Below are positions 1-12,700 of a DNA stretch of 64,000 bases, piece after piece (the first letter of the stretch is position 1; the number at the start of each line of letters is the position of its first letter). The stretch spans positions 31,425,001 through 31,489,000 of the forward strand of contig NC_016131.3 of NCBI RefSeq assembly GCF_000005505.3, in the 5' to 3' direction. The notes beneath the pieces are model-generated. The model did no database searches. It saw nothing but the letters and a program-made list of their open reading frames with translations, and was not told the origin of the DNA. Source of the DNA: Brachypodium distachyon (Eukaryota > Streptophyta > Magnoliopsida > Poales > Poaceae). The position numbers were made by a program, and so were the translations under genes.

Positions 1-759
1 GTGTTGAATGGTCCGATTTTGTAGCAGTTGGTATTGGTACGATTCCATCAAAAACTAAAGGGAAAAAAAATCAACTCTGGCCATTCTTTTTTTTTTTGGC
101 ACTGATTCACTTCCGGGACAATTTTTCATTGTTTCACTTGCAATTCATTCTCGTATGGTCGTTCTATATTTTGTAGTCTACTACTCTCTCCGTTCCATAT
201 TAAATGACTGAGTGATAAGTATTTTGTAGCTTCTGGATAGTACATTCCTGTCCCAATGTTTGTTGTCCCTTTTTTAAGATGAATGGAGTACATGTCAGAG
301 GGTGTGTTTTGCAACTTGTTTCTTTCCATCTCGAAGGGACACGTTGACCCCCTCACGACCAAAGGGCTTAAGTACTGCATAACTTTGGATTCTTTCAAAA
401 AAAAAACTTCGGATTCTGATCACCCTACGTGACTCTTGATTGAACATACGCTAGCAGAGAGTGAACGTATGGAACATTTCTATGTAAAAAAATTGAATAT
501 ACTTGTAATCTCAATTTACTTTATGATACCTTCATTCCAAAATGTAAAAAAGTCATAATTATGTCATAAGTTAAACTTCTTAAAAATCTACCAACATCTA
601 CGAGTCTGATTTAGTTTCATTAAATCCAACACGATATATATTTTCATATCGTACTTATTTGATATTCTAGATGTTGATACATTTTTCTATAAATTCGGTC
701 AATTTTTTAGAATTTTGACTTAAGACAAATCATCTCAACAAATGCAATGGCATGGTGCG
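1..759. other. AT-rich left edge with Stowaway-like MITE debris
   Basis: No gene is visible. Around 180-215 there is a diverged Stowaway-type end (resembling CTCCCTCCGTTCC), and about 535-735 resembles the inner body common in grass Stowaway elements (a run around ATGTTGATACATTTTTCTATA). Both ends of one element cannot be paired, so this is a decayed remnant. Short ORFs here look random. Confidence 0.4.
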
Positions 760-1720
760 CGGTGATAAGCGATTCAATCGCAGTTAACTTGATTGTGCAA
801 GTTTTGCATATATCTTCTACTAAGCTCCTCATCAAAAGCAAAGTTGGCTAGTCGATGGTGTGTGGCATCGCTAGCGTGCCTTGGCGTGCATGGTCCCGAT
901 GCGGTCATGAGTGTCTGTGGTGAAGTTCAGACCACTATGTCGAATTGCAATGAGCGACGACGATGACAACTATGGGCAACTCACCGAGAAGTCTCTGCAT
1001 TGCGTCGAGTTGTGCTATCGTGGGGCAAGGTTGTGAACAGTTCTAACACATCGATAGTTACAATGGCTTGGTGATGGGTGGTTCAGTTGCCATTGGGAGC
1101 ACGAGTTTTGCATATATCTTTTACTAAGTTGCTCATTAAATCGGAGTTGGCTGCCAGTGATCGCCGCAAGTTTTGCATATATCTTCTACTAAGTTGTCCA
1201 TTAAATCAGAGTTGGTTGGCCGGTGGCGTGTGCCATGGCCAGCGTGGGTGGTCCCATTGCGGCCGTGGTGGGGACCGTTTAGTCGACAGTCGTTTGCGGT
1301 GGAGTTGGGTCCGCTATATCTCACTTCGATGCGTGGCCCACTATGGCCGTGGTGGAACCATTTAGTCGATTGCCGTTTGTGGTGAAGTGGGGGATGCTAT
1401 ATCGCAGTGCTATGCGTGATCCCACTGTGGCCGTGGTGGTAGTCGATTGCCGTTCGAGGTGAAGTGGGGGCTCCTATATCGCACTGCTATGCGTGATCCT
1501 AGTGTGGCTGTGGTGGGGACCATTTAGTCGATTGCCGTTTGCGGTGAAGTAGGGGAGTGGGGGGCGCTACCTCGCATTGTAATATGTTCGATGAAATCCG
1601 TGGATACGGTGTATGATTTTTATCCTAGTGTGTGGCCATGGTGGGAACTATTTAGTCGACACCTCGCATTGCAATACTTCGATGAAATTCGTGGGCACGC
1701 TGTGAACGGTTGTAATGGTT
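760..1720. repeat. Degenerate tandem repeats, two unit types
   Basis: Two unit types can be read. The first, built on TTTTGCATATATCTTCTACT followed by a CTCATTAAA stretch, occurs at about 799-850, 1104-1152 and 1170-1219. The second contains GGCCGTGGTGG, TTTAGTCGATTGCCGTTTG and CTATATCGCACTGCTATGCG. It recurs about five times between 1245 and 1680 with irregular spacing of roughly 75-130 bp. Short ORFs in the block follow the repeat rather than coding constraint. The class is unknown; it could be a decayed satellite-like cluster or the inside of a retroelement. Confidence 0.6.
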
Positions 1721-2243
1721 TTTACCATCGTTCCTCCTCTAAATCACATCTTATGTAATCTACCAACTAAACATGGTATCAAGATTTGCGTACAGAAGTG
1801 GTAAATTAGGCTCAGTAGTCACTAGTGCTCAGTTTTAGATGACATGGGATTTGAGAAATTTCATACACTGACAACTGAGGATTAGCAAATAAGAACGAGG
1901 AAAACTGTTTTGCATTGTCTCAGCAAGTCAGCATAAGTAAACACGGAACTGTAAGTACGCACTAGCCAAACTTGTAAGTAAAACCAGGACACTGACCTCA
2001 ATCAATTAACCACACAAAATGTGGCCCGATCGCCCGATTTGTACTTCAGCAACGTTTTCTGCTGATCTCGCACAACAAAATCACAAAGAGAGGTGAAAGG
2101 AAATTACAAGAGTCCCAATTAAGAAGAGCACCCCATGAATCAACCAACTTGCCAAAACCTAGTTCTAGAGGGATGAATGTTAGGAGCAAGAACAGCAGCA
2201 ATCGATTAATAAACGACCCAAACACAGGTTGGTCGGTTGGCCA
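1721..2243. other. 3' flank of the AHL gene, no other gene seen
   Basis: AT-rich sequence downstream of the minus-strand AHL stop codon at 2244-2246. It should contain that gene's 3' UTR and polyadenylation region. No repeat structure or coding potential was recognised. Confidence 0.5.
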
Positions 2244-3119
2244 TCAGATGCCGCCGCTACCGTGCCCGTGGCCTCCTCCCCACGCGTACGGCGGCGATGC
2301 GCGGTGGACGACAGGGTAGCCGGCCGCGCCACCCATGGCCATAGCCTGAGACATCGCCAATGGCAGCTCCTGCGGTTGTTGTGCTTGCTGGGCGTCGGCG
2401 GCGGAGACGTTGGGCTTGACATCGACGACGGCATCGTCCTGGAGCGGGAGGCGCTCGTAGACGGCGTTGGCGAAGGTGGCGGCGAAGAGCGTGACGGGGG
2501 TGGCGGCGACGAGGGGCCCCACGACGCGGCCGCCGAGGACCTGGCCCTGGCCGGCCGCGAGCAGCACGGCGAGCCCCGACGCCTCGGCGGGCGCCGGGGG
2601 CGGCAGCACGGTGCCGGTCACGGACAGGAGCTCGAACCGGCCCGGCAGCGTCAGCGGGAGCGCCCCGGCCGCGGGCGCGCCCGGGACGCGCACGGCGACG
2701 TCCGCGACGGTCCCCGACGCGCCGAGCACGCAGACGCCGCGGCCACGGGCGCGCGCGTACTGGGCGACGCAGGCGGAGACGTCGGCGCCAGGGGAGACCT
2801 CCAGGACGTGCGAGTGGAGCGCGTCGGGGCTGTCACGCGTGATGATCACGGGCGGCTTCGGCTTGTTCTTGGACCCCAGCGGACGGCCCCGCGGCTTCCG
2901 CAGCGGGACCATGGCCCCCGCCGCGCCCGGCGCCGGCTGGTCCTGGCTTTGAGCCGAGGCGGCGGCGGCGGGTGGGGCGGCCGGCGCCGTGGAAGAAGGC
3001 GGCGGCATGGTCACCGCCGGCTGCTGCTGCTGCTGGTAGTGCTGATGATGGTGTGGCGGCTGCGGCTGCGGGGGGAAGTCGAGTGGCGCTTGCCACCACT
3101 TGTTGCTGTTGCTGGCCAT
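2244..3119 (-). CDS. AT-hook motif nuclear-localized (AHL) protein, type I, intronless
   Basis: A single uninterrupted reading frame of 291 residues. From the N terminus it shows a Pro/His/Gln-rich low-complexity segment (residues 14-65), a type I AT-hook with core R77-G-R-P80 followed by GSKNKPKPP, and a PPC/DUF296 domain at about 101-223 that includes GRFELL (160-165) and the VTGT that follows. Known members are nuclear proteins: the AT-hook binds the minor groove of AT-rich DNA and the PPC domain assembles AHL trimers and recruits other factors. Many act in organ growth and hormone responses. One AT-hook and no intron fit AHL clade A. I start at ATG 3117-3119; the frame is open 33 bp further upstream but only through a GTG codon. 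Which AHL this is cannot be told. GC content is very high, so long antisense ORFs overlap it by chance. Confidence 0.94.
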   Translation of the reverse strand: MASNSNKWWQAPLDFPPQPQPPHHHQHYQQQQQPAVTMPPPSSTAPAAPPAAAASAQSQDQPAPGAAGAMVPLRKPRGRPLGSKNKPKPPVIITRDSPDALHSHVLEVSPGADVSACVAQYARARGRGVCVLGASGTVADVAVRVPGAPAAGALPLTLPGRFELLSVTGTVLPPPAPAEASGLAVLLAAGQGQVLGGRVVGPLVAATPVTLFAATFANAVYERLPLQDDAVVDVKPNVSAADAQQAQQPQELPLAMSQAMAMGGAAGYPVVHRASPPYAWGGGHGHGSGGI

Positions 3120-3260
3120 GCACGTAACCTCCTCTCTCTCCCACCCCGCCACACTGGCTCGATCTACAGTAGAAATCCCACGGACCTCTGATCCCTTGTT
3201 GCCTGTCTCCTACCTATAGCTCCCAGTCTCAGATCTCAAAGTACCGAGTCGACGATGACA

Positions 3261-3282
3261 GAGAAAGAGAGAGAGAGAGAGG
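3261..3282 (-). promoter_or_regulatory. CT-rich tract in the AHL 5' leader or promoter
   Basis: A GA run on the plus strand reads as a CT tract in the gene's sense, about 140 bp upstream of the AHL start codon. Such tracts are common in grass 5' UTRs and are targets of BBR/BPC GAGA-binding factors. That it has a role here is inference. The following GC-rich stretch (3300-3740) is probably promoter or CpG-rich DNA with no convincing coding content. Confidence 0.4.
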
Positions 3283-3330
3283 AAAAACGAAACCGAGGCC
3301 AGAGGCGAAAGGAGGGCTTTGGCCGCTGCT

Positions 3331-5379
3331 TCGGCTGCCCCGCCCACAGTTGTATTGTACCCATCCAACGCGCATGCGCCAGAGAGAGATAGAAACGGGA
3401 GGAGGAAGGGAATGGGGCGGGCGTTTCGGCTCGGTCGGTCGGGAAGCGAGCGAGCGGCTCGTGACGGCCGGGACAGGGAGGCAGGCAGACAGGTGGAGCG
3501 CGACGAGAAGGCGCGGCATGTGCCGAGAGCGCGCTGCGCAGGTTCCGTGCGTCCTGCTTAGCGCCGATACGTGTCGCGGTGCAGCCCGTCGCGCGGGCGC
3601 GGCACCCGGCCCCGGCCCGGGACGAACGATCGCCCCAATCTGGAACGTTTTTTCCCCGGTATTCCTCCGTCCAAGCGCAGCATTTCCAGTGGACGCTTTC
3701 AGTCGGTTTTCTCTTTCTACCCTCACCGCTGGAGTTGAGTTCGAACATTGAACAGCCTGTCGCCACGTGAGAGAAGAGAGAGATCAGACTCTTTCTATCT
3801 TGGAAAACATTTTTTTACTGCTATCTCTTATTCTAAATTGTTGTCGAAATATTACATGTATCTGGACATCATTTATAGTAATAGATATATCAATGCTTTG
3901 ACAAATGTGGGAAAAAATAATTTAGGATCGGAGATGTACACAAGTATGTATCGAAGCATTTCATTTCTTTGCGTCTGTAAAACGCCAGAACAAACGGCTT
4001 GAAGAGCGAGACGGAACTTTAATGCCAATCCAAATAGACCTGATCCTGCACTCTATCGCTTGTGCTTTTATAATACTACGGAGTCTTTGATATTATTATC
4101 CTGCTCGAGAAGATAGTATACTTGGATGCAAACGGTCCGTAGTCAACTCAGTGATCCTGATATTATCTATTCAGGTTGCACAAAAACTGGATTAGCTATT
4201 TTTTTTTAAAAAAAAAGAGGATAACCCCAACCTCTGCATCGACTGATGGACACATCCATATATTATTAAAACCAGGCAAACACAGGCAACAAAGTCTTCA
4301 AGAAAGAACGCCGCACGTGCGCCGATGATAATGAATCCGACCTTAGATCGAATTCGGGGTTTTCATCCCCAAAGGCAAGCTTCGAGCCAACACCTTCAAC
4401 GAGGGAACGACACAGACGCGTCTCGGCATTGCTTGATCTGAGACCAAGTGCTTTCACCGGAGTGCGTAAACTTGTCGTCGAAGCTGCATATTTACCATCA
4501 TCACGATACCGCTTTCGGACCAGCAGCAACATGCATGACTTTAGCACCGCATCATGAGTTGCCACGCGTAGCACCTGTTGCTGACAGAGTGCCTGCCCCG
4601 AACGAACGCACAAACATGTTGCCATCGCCAAAGGACGAGAACCCAGATCAGCTGTCGCAACTTGGAAGTCACGAAGAACTCCATGAACCCGCCGAAGCAC
4701 GACACTGTCACCACCATCTAGCAGCAAATCCAGCACTCAACACCCCGCACCCTGGCCATAGCCAACAAGACCACCACCTGTGCCGCCGTCATATGAATCA
4801 ATGAACGAGCACTGCACATGCGCCATTACCGTCACCGATCAGCGCCGTTGCTGCTAATCTAGGATGGTCTGCAGATGGCACAACATTCCGCGACGCCACT
4901 CTCTTCCTCGCCGCTCCAGTAGCTGCGGTCATTCCAGCGAGCCCTTGCCTCCGCCATAGCGACCTCGGCCACTCGCCGATCTGGCAGGATGGGGAAGAAG
5001 ATATGTGTCCACTCTTTCCCATGTACATCACCCGACGATGGGGTCGACGGTGGTGCCTCCTACACCACCTCGACCTGCAGCACCACGTGGACGGGAATGG
5101 CAGGCCGCCGACCCACCGGCGCCACTGCCACCTGCCTCCTCAATCTTGCCCTCTTCCTTTTCCTCGTCCGAGGTGTTCGCCCGCCACCAGCATGCGTGGA
5201 ATCCCCACCGTCCCCTTCACCGGAGGCTGCAAGGCTTCACCCGACGGCCTCCCTGGGGGACAGCGCGAGGGAGTACAAGACGTATGCGGCGCTAAAAAAA
5301 TGAATTAGCATATCCATGGTTCGAATTGAATTGCAGTTTATGCAGTAGCTTCCCTATTTTTTGTGCCAGGCTTACGGAG
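3331..5379. other. Intergenic, partly GC-rich, no gene supported
   Basis: 3331-3770 is GC-rich AHL upstream DNA. 3771-4200 is AT-rich. A T-run/A-run junction lies at about 4199-4216, followed by GC-rich sequence (4260-5290) that looks like an old retroelement body. No recognisable protein domain appears in any frame. Confidence 0.35.
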
Positions 5380-5381
5380 TA

Positions 5382-5620
5382 CTCCATCCGTTCCCAATTA
5401 ATTGGCACCGACCATTTTGAAAAAAACCCTGTTAATTGATGAATTAATCTGCAGCACATATCTTCAATTGAACGTGGACTGCTTGTTGATTCTGAAAAAC
5501 TACTGATTTTTTTCAAAAGTTTTGATAGAACGTGGCATGCAGGTCGATTTCGGAAAATAGCAAGGTTTCTTTTGCTAAATTGCCGGTGTCAATTAATTCC
5601 GTACAGAGTAACAGAGGGAG
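5382..5620. mobile_element. Stowaway-type MITE
   Basis: Left end CTCCATCCGTTCCCAATTAA and, on the opposite strand, right end CTCCCTCTGTTAC. Both continue into AATTAATTG(G/A)CACCG, giving long imperfect terminal inverted repeats. TA dinucleotides lie on both sides (5380-5381 and 5621-5622), the classic Stowaway target duplication. At 239 bp with no ORF it is non-autonomous (Tc1/mariner-mobilised family). Confidence 0.85.
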
Positions 5621-6151
5621 TAGCTTCTTGCATTTCGAGAGCAGTTTCAAAATAAATTTTCCGTTCTCTACCGAGTTTAAGTGGTTAGAACATGTCATTT
5701 AGTGGTATGTATGTGCATTTCATTGTTACTCTTTCTTTTAATCATACGGTGTTTCGTTGATCTATTCGCGTACACATGGTGGCTAGGGACAACAACTGTA
5801 AGACAGATTGGGTAGTAGTTTATCAGCTGGAAATGTAGAATTGAAGTCTGTACTAAGACTACAATAAGACTTCAGTTGCACCAATCAAGTGGTACTTGCT
5901 CCAATCATTCGGCCATTCCACTGATCACACCTTACATGGGGGCCTTACATGTACTAGTCACGCAAACTATATTACTTAGGGCTATTAGCTGTTTGATTGT
6001 GCGAATTGTTTGCTAGGGTTATTCATATCTTAAAGGTTCCTAACCTGAACTGACCCACCTATGTAGTAGCCGGGACACATATGTGAATCATCGGTCATTC
6101 TAGGACGCTATTCACATAAACCCTTCAGGGATTTTATTTTAAATAAATGCC

Positions 6152-6240
6152 ATAAATCTTTCTACTCCCTCTCATATTACTTGTCGCGGATTTAGACTAA
6201 ATCCGCGACAAGTAATATGAGAGGGAGTAGAAAGATTTAT
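6152..6240. repeat. Perfect 44-bp-arm palindrome made of Stowaway ends
   Basis: Bases 6152-6195 are the exact reverse complement of 6197-6240, with one unpaired base (A6196). The arms contain TACTCCCTCTCATATTACTT, a Stowaway-like terminus. The unit therefore looks like two Stowaway ends joined head to head with no body. It could fold into a 44-bp hairpin or extrude as a cruciform. Confidence 0.95.
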
Positions 6241-6334
6241 TATTTACTATGAAAATAAATATGGATCGGAGGGAGTATAAGTTTTAATAATCGATTGATG
6301 GAACAAATTTATTATTTACTATGAAAATAAATAT
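6236..6334 (+). repeat. 27-bp exact direct repeat spaced 72 bp
   Basis: The same 27 bases (beginning TTTATTATTTACTATGAAAA) occur at 6236-6262 and 6308-6334. Similar flanking text (GATTGATGGAACAAATTTA versus GATTGGTAGAACAAATTTA) shows a partial tandem duplication. The first copy overlaps the right arm of the palindrome. A Stowaway-like end, GGATCGGAGGGAGTAT, lies at 6263-6278. Confidence 0.85.
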
Positions 6335-6412
6335 CATAATTGATTGGTAGAACAAATTTAAAGTCGTAGATGTTGGAACATTTTTCTATAAGTTTGATCA
6401 AAGTTTAGGAAG

Positions 6413-6766
6413 TTTGATGAGGACATTCCTAATTCTTTATCATCAACTCCAATTGATGATGTTGCTGCACAAGACAAACCTAATGAAGTTAGATTTGGGC
6501 CAATAACAAGAGCACGTGCGAAACTACTTGAACAACAGGTGAACTCACTCTTAATTGAATTTGATGTTTTCATTGATGACAGCTTTATACTACCTAAGTC
6601 TATGCATTTATGTATAATCAGATTTGAAGATGTTTCAATCCTTGCACGTGGAGGAGGAGAGTTGCAGCAAGATCCATTCTCGTTGATTTCCAATATCAAG
6701 AAGAGCACGAGGGAGGAGAGGGAGGCCGGCGCACCACATGAAGAGGAGGAAATCAACCAGCAATAG
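6413..6766 (+). pseudogene. C-terminal end of a gypsy-type polyprotein (fragment)
   Basis: The plus-strand frame from about 6413 to the TAG at 6764-6766 encodes an acidic stretch, then GPITRARAKLLEQQVNSLL, then a charged tail. A segment of the form GP(I/M)TRARA followed by a helix is typical of the very end of Ty3/gypsy polyproteins in grasses. Nothing of reverse transcriptase or integrase survives upstream; the piece abuts MITE-derived sequence. It is directly followed by a putative LTR. I read it as the 3' remnant of a gypsy element and not a host gene. Confidence 0.65.
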
Positions 6767-6770
6767 AAGT

Positions 6771-7456
6771 TGTCGTGGCTGATGCTAGGACAAGTCCTAC
6801 GACACGTCAAACATGTCTAAGGCATCAGCGCACGTCGAGGAGCGTGTGACACACATAGGGCTGCCTATGACATGGTTTATTTGCCTAAGTGTGAGTTGGG
6901 CCTGCGTGCTCATAGTTTGGGCTGAACCCAACGTTTTGGGTCAGTTTGTATCAAGTGTGGGTTGAACCAAGTTCGAGTCCGAGTCCAATTAGGTTGCTGG
7001 ACGTCCACCCTCCTATATAAGTTGAGGGGCGCCCACGATTAGGGTTAGACCACGTTTAGATTATTCAAAACCTTTCGTTGAACTGCTACAAGCATTCATC
7101 TGAAATTATATTCCTCTTTGATTCCATCAGGAATTTATCTTCACCACTTTGTTGCGATCTGGTGTTTTGCTACTGAAGATTCGAGTGTTATCTATTGTTC
7201 CATTGGGAATTGGTAGATTGCAGAACCGCTTCGTGGTCGGCGGCTACGTGCGCAAGCGTGTGGTGTTGCGAATATCAAATAGGGTTGAGAATTGTTGCAT
7301 TGGCAGCAAGGGACCAGTCAGAGATTCGTCAGCGTCTCGCGGGTTATCATCCATCCAAAACGAGCTCAACGAGAAGATCGGGCCACCTCTTATCAAAGTT
7401 TGGCTTAAAACAAAGCTAGAACTTGTTGCATTTAGAAACAGAATGAGTATATTTTA
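6771..7456 (+). mobile_element. Putative 3' LTR of the gypsy remnant
   Basis: It starts with TGTCGTGGC four bases after the polyprotein stop. It holds a TATA-like TATATAA at 7014-7020, followed by leader-like sequence. No second LTR is in the window and the right end is not resolved, so the limits are approximate. Short ORFs inside are not gene-like. Confidence 0.5.
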
Positions 7457-9730
7457 GGAAAGTATTTTTATATAAATAATTATATTGCTTGCGCTATTGG
7501 CTTTCATGGACCTGTCTGGAAAAAACTACCCACGATTGTCATCAAAATCATTTTCAGTGGAGCAAGGGACAAAATGTGGACTGTCCTGGCGTTTAAGCTA
7601 CTAAGAATTTTTGGTATTTATTGAAATTGAAAGGCCAAATTTAGATTTGGTAGTAGTTGAAGCACTTAAACCTATACCTTTTCGTTTGGATTAGTCCCGT
7701 CATAGTTAAGTTGATTTTTTAGAGGAAAATGAGATTGCAACAAGACGATGTATCAAGTGAAAACCTCTGTTCGGTGCAAACATGAAACTTTTAATCGCAA
7801 CCATTATTTCTTAAATAGAAGGTTTAGATGAAAGGTGGAACGTCTGATCACATTAAAGTATTTTACGAAAAACCCACGAGATGGGATTCTTTGTGGGGGG
7901 TTTCATTAAATGCATTAAGTTATTAGATGTTTTTTTTTATCTCATCCGTTTATTTAAAATCTAGTGTATATTATTGAAAGTTTTCAAATTTGCACCGAAT
8001 AGAAGTTTTCACCCGATATGTCCCCTTGCAACAATTGCTAAAATCAACAACCATGTATTGATGTGGCAACAATATGAGTAAGCCATCACACAATGCATTG
8101 AATCACCTCATGAGGAGAGAATATGACTAGCGAGTAGCGACGTTCTGATTGCTAGAATTTGTTGCTGGGTTTGCACGAACCAGAGAGAAACAGACTCTGC
8201 TCAAACTTCTACAACCGCAATCAAGTAATCCAAGCCCTTTGGACGAGAGGATTCGGTTGGGACGTAAACCAAATCCAGCTCGAAGATAAACACCGGTGAT
8301 CACGCCGCAGATGCACGCCCTCCAAGCTGCCAAATGGCTAAATCCGTTAGTCTCTCCGAGGATGGGATCAAGTAGTTTAAACTAAGCCGCCAAATGACAG
8401 CGAGGATCAGGCCTGATCATACGAGCACCAGTATGACTTAGCACGAACTTCGAGGCGCTTTTTTGTCGGGGCGTGGTGCACTTAGACGCTAGCTAGCTAG
8501 GCTAATGATCCCCTGACCGGTGCCCGCGCACATGGGCTTCGCCCTCGCGGCACGGCACGGCGCCGCTGCGGCCACTATAATAAACCGCCTGGCTGGGACA
8601 CGTAGCGCGGGATTAGCCGGAATTAATTAAGGGGATCCGTGGCCTGATTTGTCGAGTTCGATGGTGGATGCAATGCTTTGGGCGGATGCTAATTCATCGG
8701 CATGTTACGAGCTTGTGACTCCACTGGCCGCGGAAGTATTTTAAACTGCTATGTTACAGTAGTCTGATCATGCGTGGATCGTCGTCGGGCAAAAAGGTTG
8801 GACGGGCTGAGCTAGCAGTGCTGTGAAAAAGCGTGTCTTTGGCCTCATCCGGAGTGGAAAATGCGTGGTTGCTGCTTAGGATCAGTGATTAGTTTATAGT
8901 CGCGAAATCGTTCCACCGGGTGGCACGACGTATTTCAGGTTCCATTCGGTAGGACTGTGGGAGAGGACTGTTCAGTGAACAATGCCACAGTATGGTAAGG
9001 GGGGAAAGGACGAATAGTAGGACGAGGGTAGATTTTCTGCATGTGTAGCGGAGATCACCCTTCTAGCTCTCGGAATACAGGATACTTTGTTTTAAAGGTT
9101 GTGGATATATATATCTAATTTGCCTGATTTTTAAGAAAAATCTTAAATCTAAGTTCACGAATCAAAACAGTTGGACTATTATCCGGATCACACTTTACTC
9201 TTTCTTTTTAATCATTCATTTCGAATCTTAAAGCACAAATCATATCTAACAGTTGAAGAATCAACTTATCTCTAACTAAAAATTAGACAACTTTGATATA
9301 GCAAAACCCTATTAAAAAATGAAAATAATGTTTTAGAGCTTCAAAATTTTGACCGGTGTGAGTATCCACGTGTTCTAGACTCCTATGCATTTTCGTCAAA
9401 ATATGTTGATTTGTTTGTGCTATATGCAAAAATCATAAATTTGTAGATCTCAAATAGACCAACACAAGAAATTTGTAATTTTAGATCTCAATTACTATTT
9501 TATATCTAAAATTTTGTAATTTTTGCACGGGTCGCACGTTAACATACTTCTTGACGAAAATTTATAGGTACATGGAACATATCTATGCTTACACTACAAA
9601 AAGGATTCAGAATTTTTATTAACTCAGAACCATGTACTTTATAAGGAACCTGAGCTCGAAAGCCAACAACTTATTTTTAGGAAAAAAAAACACTGACACT
9701 ACAACAATTTTTTTTTTACCAAATGGCCCG
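7457..9730. other. Intergenic, no gene recognised
   Basis: Mixed composition, AT-rich at 7460-8100 and 9050-9720, with a more GC-rich island around 8400-8620. No domain, RNA gene or clean repeat boundary was found. It ends at the target-site duplication of the CACTA element. Confidence 0.4.
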
Positions 9731-9733
9731 TGA

Positions 9734-12700
9734 CACTACTCCAGAAAACCCTTCCAGTGGCGGTCAAAAAATGAGGTTGGTGGCGGTGATCACGACAGTC
9801 ACCAATTCTGCGTTACTGGAGGTTTTAGCACCAGTGACGGGTATGTAAAATACCCGCCACTGAAGACCTACAAACCGCCACTGTAAATCCCTTCGGCACC
9901 ACCCGAAAAGTGCGTGGAGTATAGTAGTGGCGGGCGCAGTACCCGCCACTGGACATTTCCAGTGGTGGTCTGTGGCAGGCAACGTTGGGGGAAAGAACAT
10001 CTCACATTCGCACAATAATTGTATCATTGCATCCCTCAGTTGCAGGCAACGGTCCACCGTGATCGACTTCTGGCCGATCGTGTCGAAGAAGTCACAGAGC
10101 TTCATGACCATCTCTCTCACCCATGGCTCCATGCAGCCTCTTATTGCAACCGGAAGTAACTGCGTGAGAATCACGTGGCAGTCATGAGACTTCATGCCAA
10201 CCAGCTTGTGGCTCTTCATGTCAACGAGTTTCTTGATGCTGGATGAGTAGTTCGATGGAACTTTGATGCCATGGAGACACTCGCACATTCTATGCAGCTC
10301 GGCTTTGCTCAGGCTGTAACACGTAGGTTTGCATCGCGCATACATCGTGCGTTCACCATTCTTGTTTTCCTGCGGCGCCACTTCCTCTATCAGCCACAGC
10401 TTCTCCCTTATCCCATCCACTGCAGGTCCTTCCGTGCCTTTGGTCCATCTTTTGACTTGTCCGCGTGGTGCATCATCAAGCCCAACAGGCTGTCGCACAC
10501 GTTCTTCTCGACATGCATGACGTCTATGGTGTGATGGCTCTGTAAGAGCCTCCAGTAAGGCAGGTCCTAGAACACGGACCTCCTCTTGGACGTAAGGCCG
10601 CCATCTGGACCAGCAGCCGGCTGTGCTTTCCCAGCCACGACTTCGAGGTTCCTGACAATTTCGTATACTTCGTGTCCAGTCAGTTCCCTCGGTTTGTGCC
10701 GCCTCTCTGCCCTCCTGTTGCAGTTTTTCTTATCATCCCTCCACGGGTCCTTCATCTCCAGCCACTTACGGTGTCCCATGTACACAATCTTTTTTGATTC
10801 TGGCAGGAACAACCCTTCTATCTCGTCCCCGCATTTTGTACACGCTTTGTACCCATGTGTTGACTGACACAATGAGTTCCCGTTCGTCGGGTAATCATGC
10901 ACACATGTCAAGAGAACTGTTCGAAGGGTGAACTCCTCCTTCTTATGAGCGTCCCAAACCTTTCGACCCTTCTCCCAAAGCTCCTTGAGCTCATCCTTCA
11001 GCGGCTCTAGATACACGTTCATATCAGCTCCAGGCTGCTTAGGGCCTTGTATGAGCATTGATAGGTGGATGTACTTCCTCTTCATGACAAGCCAAAGGGG
11101 GGGGGGGTTGTATATGAACAGGATCACCGGCCATGTGCTGTGTTTGCTGCTCAAGTTTCCGAACGGATTGTGTTTGCTACTCATCCCAAACTTGATGTTC
11201 CTGGGCTCTGCGCCAAACTCGGGGAATTCGTCGTCCAGAGTCCTCCATTGAGCCGTATCTGCGGGGTGTCTGAGGACTCCATCATAGTGGCGGTACACGT
11301 CCTCGGGATCAATATCCGTCTGAGTCGCGTCGTGGTAGATGAACCACCAGACCATCTTTTCCGCCGGACCACGCTTCACTTCTTCCTCCTCGCCGCCGTC
11401 AGGATTGGGGTCTTTCTTCCTGTATCAGGATGTTTTGCATACTGGACAGCTGTGCATGTCTTTGTAGTCGCCGTTATATATGATGCAGTCCAGCGGACAA
11501 GCATGGTATCTGATGACCTCTAACCCGAGGGGGCATGTAACTTTCTTCGCCTCGTACGTGCTCTTAGGCAACTTGTTGCCCAGAGGAAGTACCGTACGTA
11601 GGTAACTCAGAATCTCTGTGAATCCCGAGTCCATGATGTTGTATTTTGCCTTTATACGCAAAAGCTCGAGCGTTACTTCTAGCACACTGTTATCCACGCC
11701 GGCATTTTCATATAACGGTGTCTCGGCATCCTCCCTGAGCTTCTCGAACTTACGAGACACCCTCTCATCCTCCGGGTCATCCAACTGATTCTGCAGATGC
11801 TGATCGTCCAGCATTTCAACCATCCTACCAGTTGGAACGTCCTGTGGATCCTCGCCACGATATGCTTCTTCACCAGGCTGGTCGTCAGACTCCATGTTTT
11901 CCATCTCAATGCCGTCATCGAGTTCAATGCCATCCTCCCATGTGAAGTCCACCTTGAATAACCAGACACAAATCCCCGCATGAGCAAGTGCATCTCGACA
12001 TGCTCTGGCTCGTACAGCTTGCTGTTCCGACATCTCACACAGGGACAACACATCTTATCACCCCCTTTCCTATGCATATCTTCCACGCCGGCATCGACAA
12101 AAATCTTTAGCCGCTCTATCCACTCAACACGTAACCTGTCCTCGTACATCCAAGCACGGCCCATCGAGCTACAACACAATTAAAAAAAAATAAACGAATC
12201 AGCTTGATCGGCAAAAATGGAAATTTTCGGCATGACCTATGCTTAAAAAAATAGCATTTTGCACTACGAAATTCGATGCCTGCATCAAAAACGAATTACC
12301 CCCACCCACATCGGCACGACGGCCGGTATCACATCACATAAGAAATACACGGCACGAAGGCCGGTGTCAACACACATTTAATATGCTTCAACATGCACGT
12401 ACACCGGTCCCGAGGTTAAGCTTTACCTTAGGGCTAACCCCCAAGGGCTAAGCTCCCCCATAAGCAGTAGCGGCCATGGACTCTAGAGAGAGAGCTAGAG
12501 AGAGAGAGAGCCGCAAAGAGAGAGAGCTAGAGAGAGAGAGAGCTAGAGATAGAGGGAGCTCATCGGAGCAAAATTAAAGCGAGAGAGAGAGGGATCTGGG
12601 AGGGAGGGCCCTCACTAGTGTGAGGGGGAGCTTTAGAGACAGCGGGGACAGCTCGGGAGAGCCGCCGGAGAGAGATCGGGGACGGATTTGCCACCACCGG

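Noticed and set aside
760..1720. CRISPR-like array
   Set aside because: Units are degenerate, spacing irregular and the genome is a plant.
3120..3152. Upstream extension of the AHL protein by 11 residues
   Set aside because: It would start at GTG; the ATG at 3117-3119 matches the family start MASNSNKWW.
2229..3191. 320-residue plus-strand ORF opposite AHL
   Set aside because: Arg/Gly-rich shadow of the GC-rich AHL gene; the minus-strand frame has the AT-hook and PPC domain.
3229..3770. Several 80-176-residue ORFs on both strands upstream of AHL
   Set aside because: Overlap each other in all frames, low complexity, no domain; caused by high GC in the promoter region.
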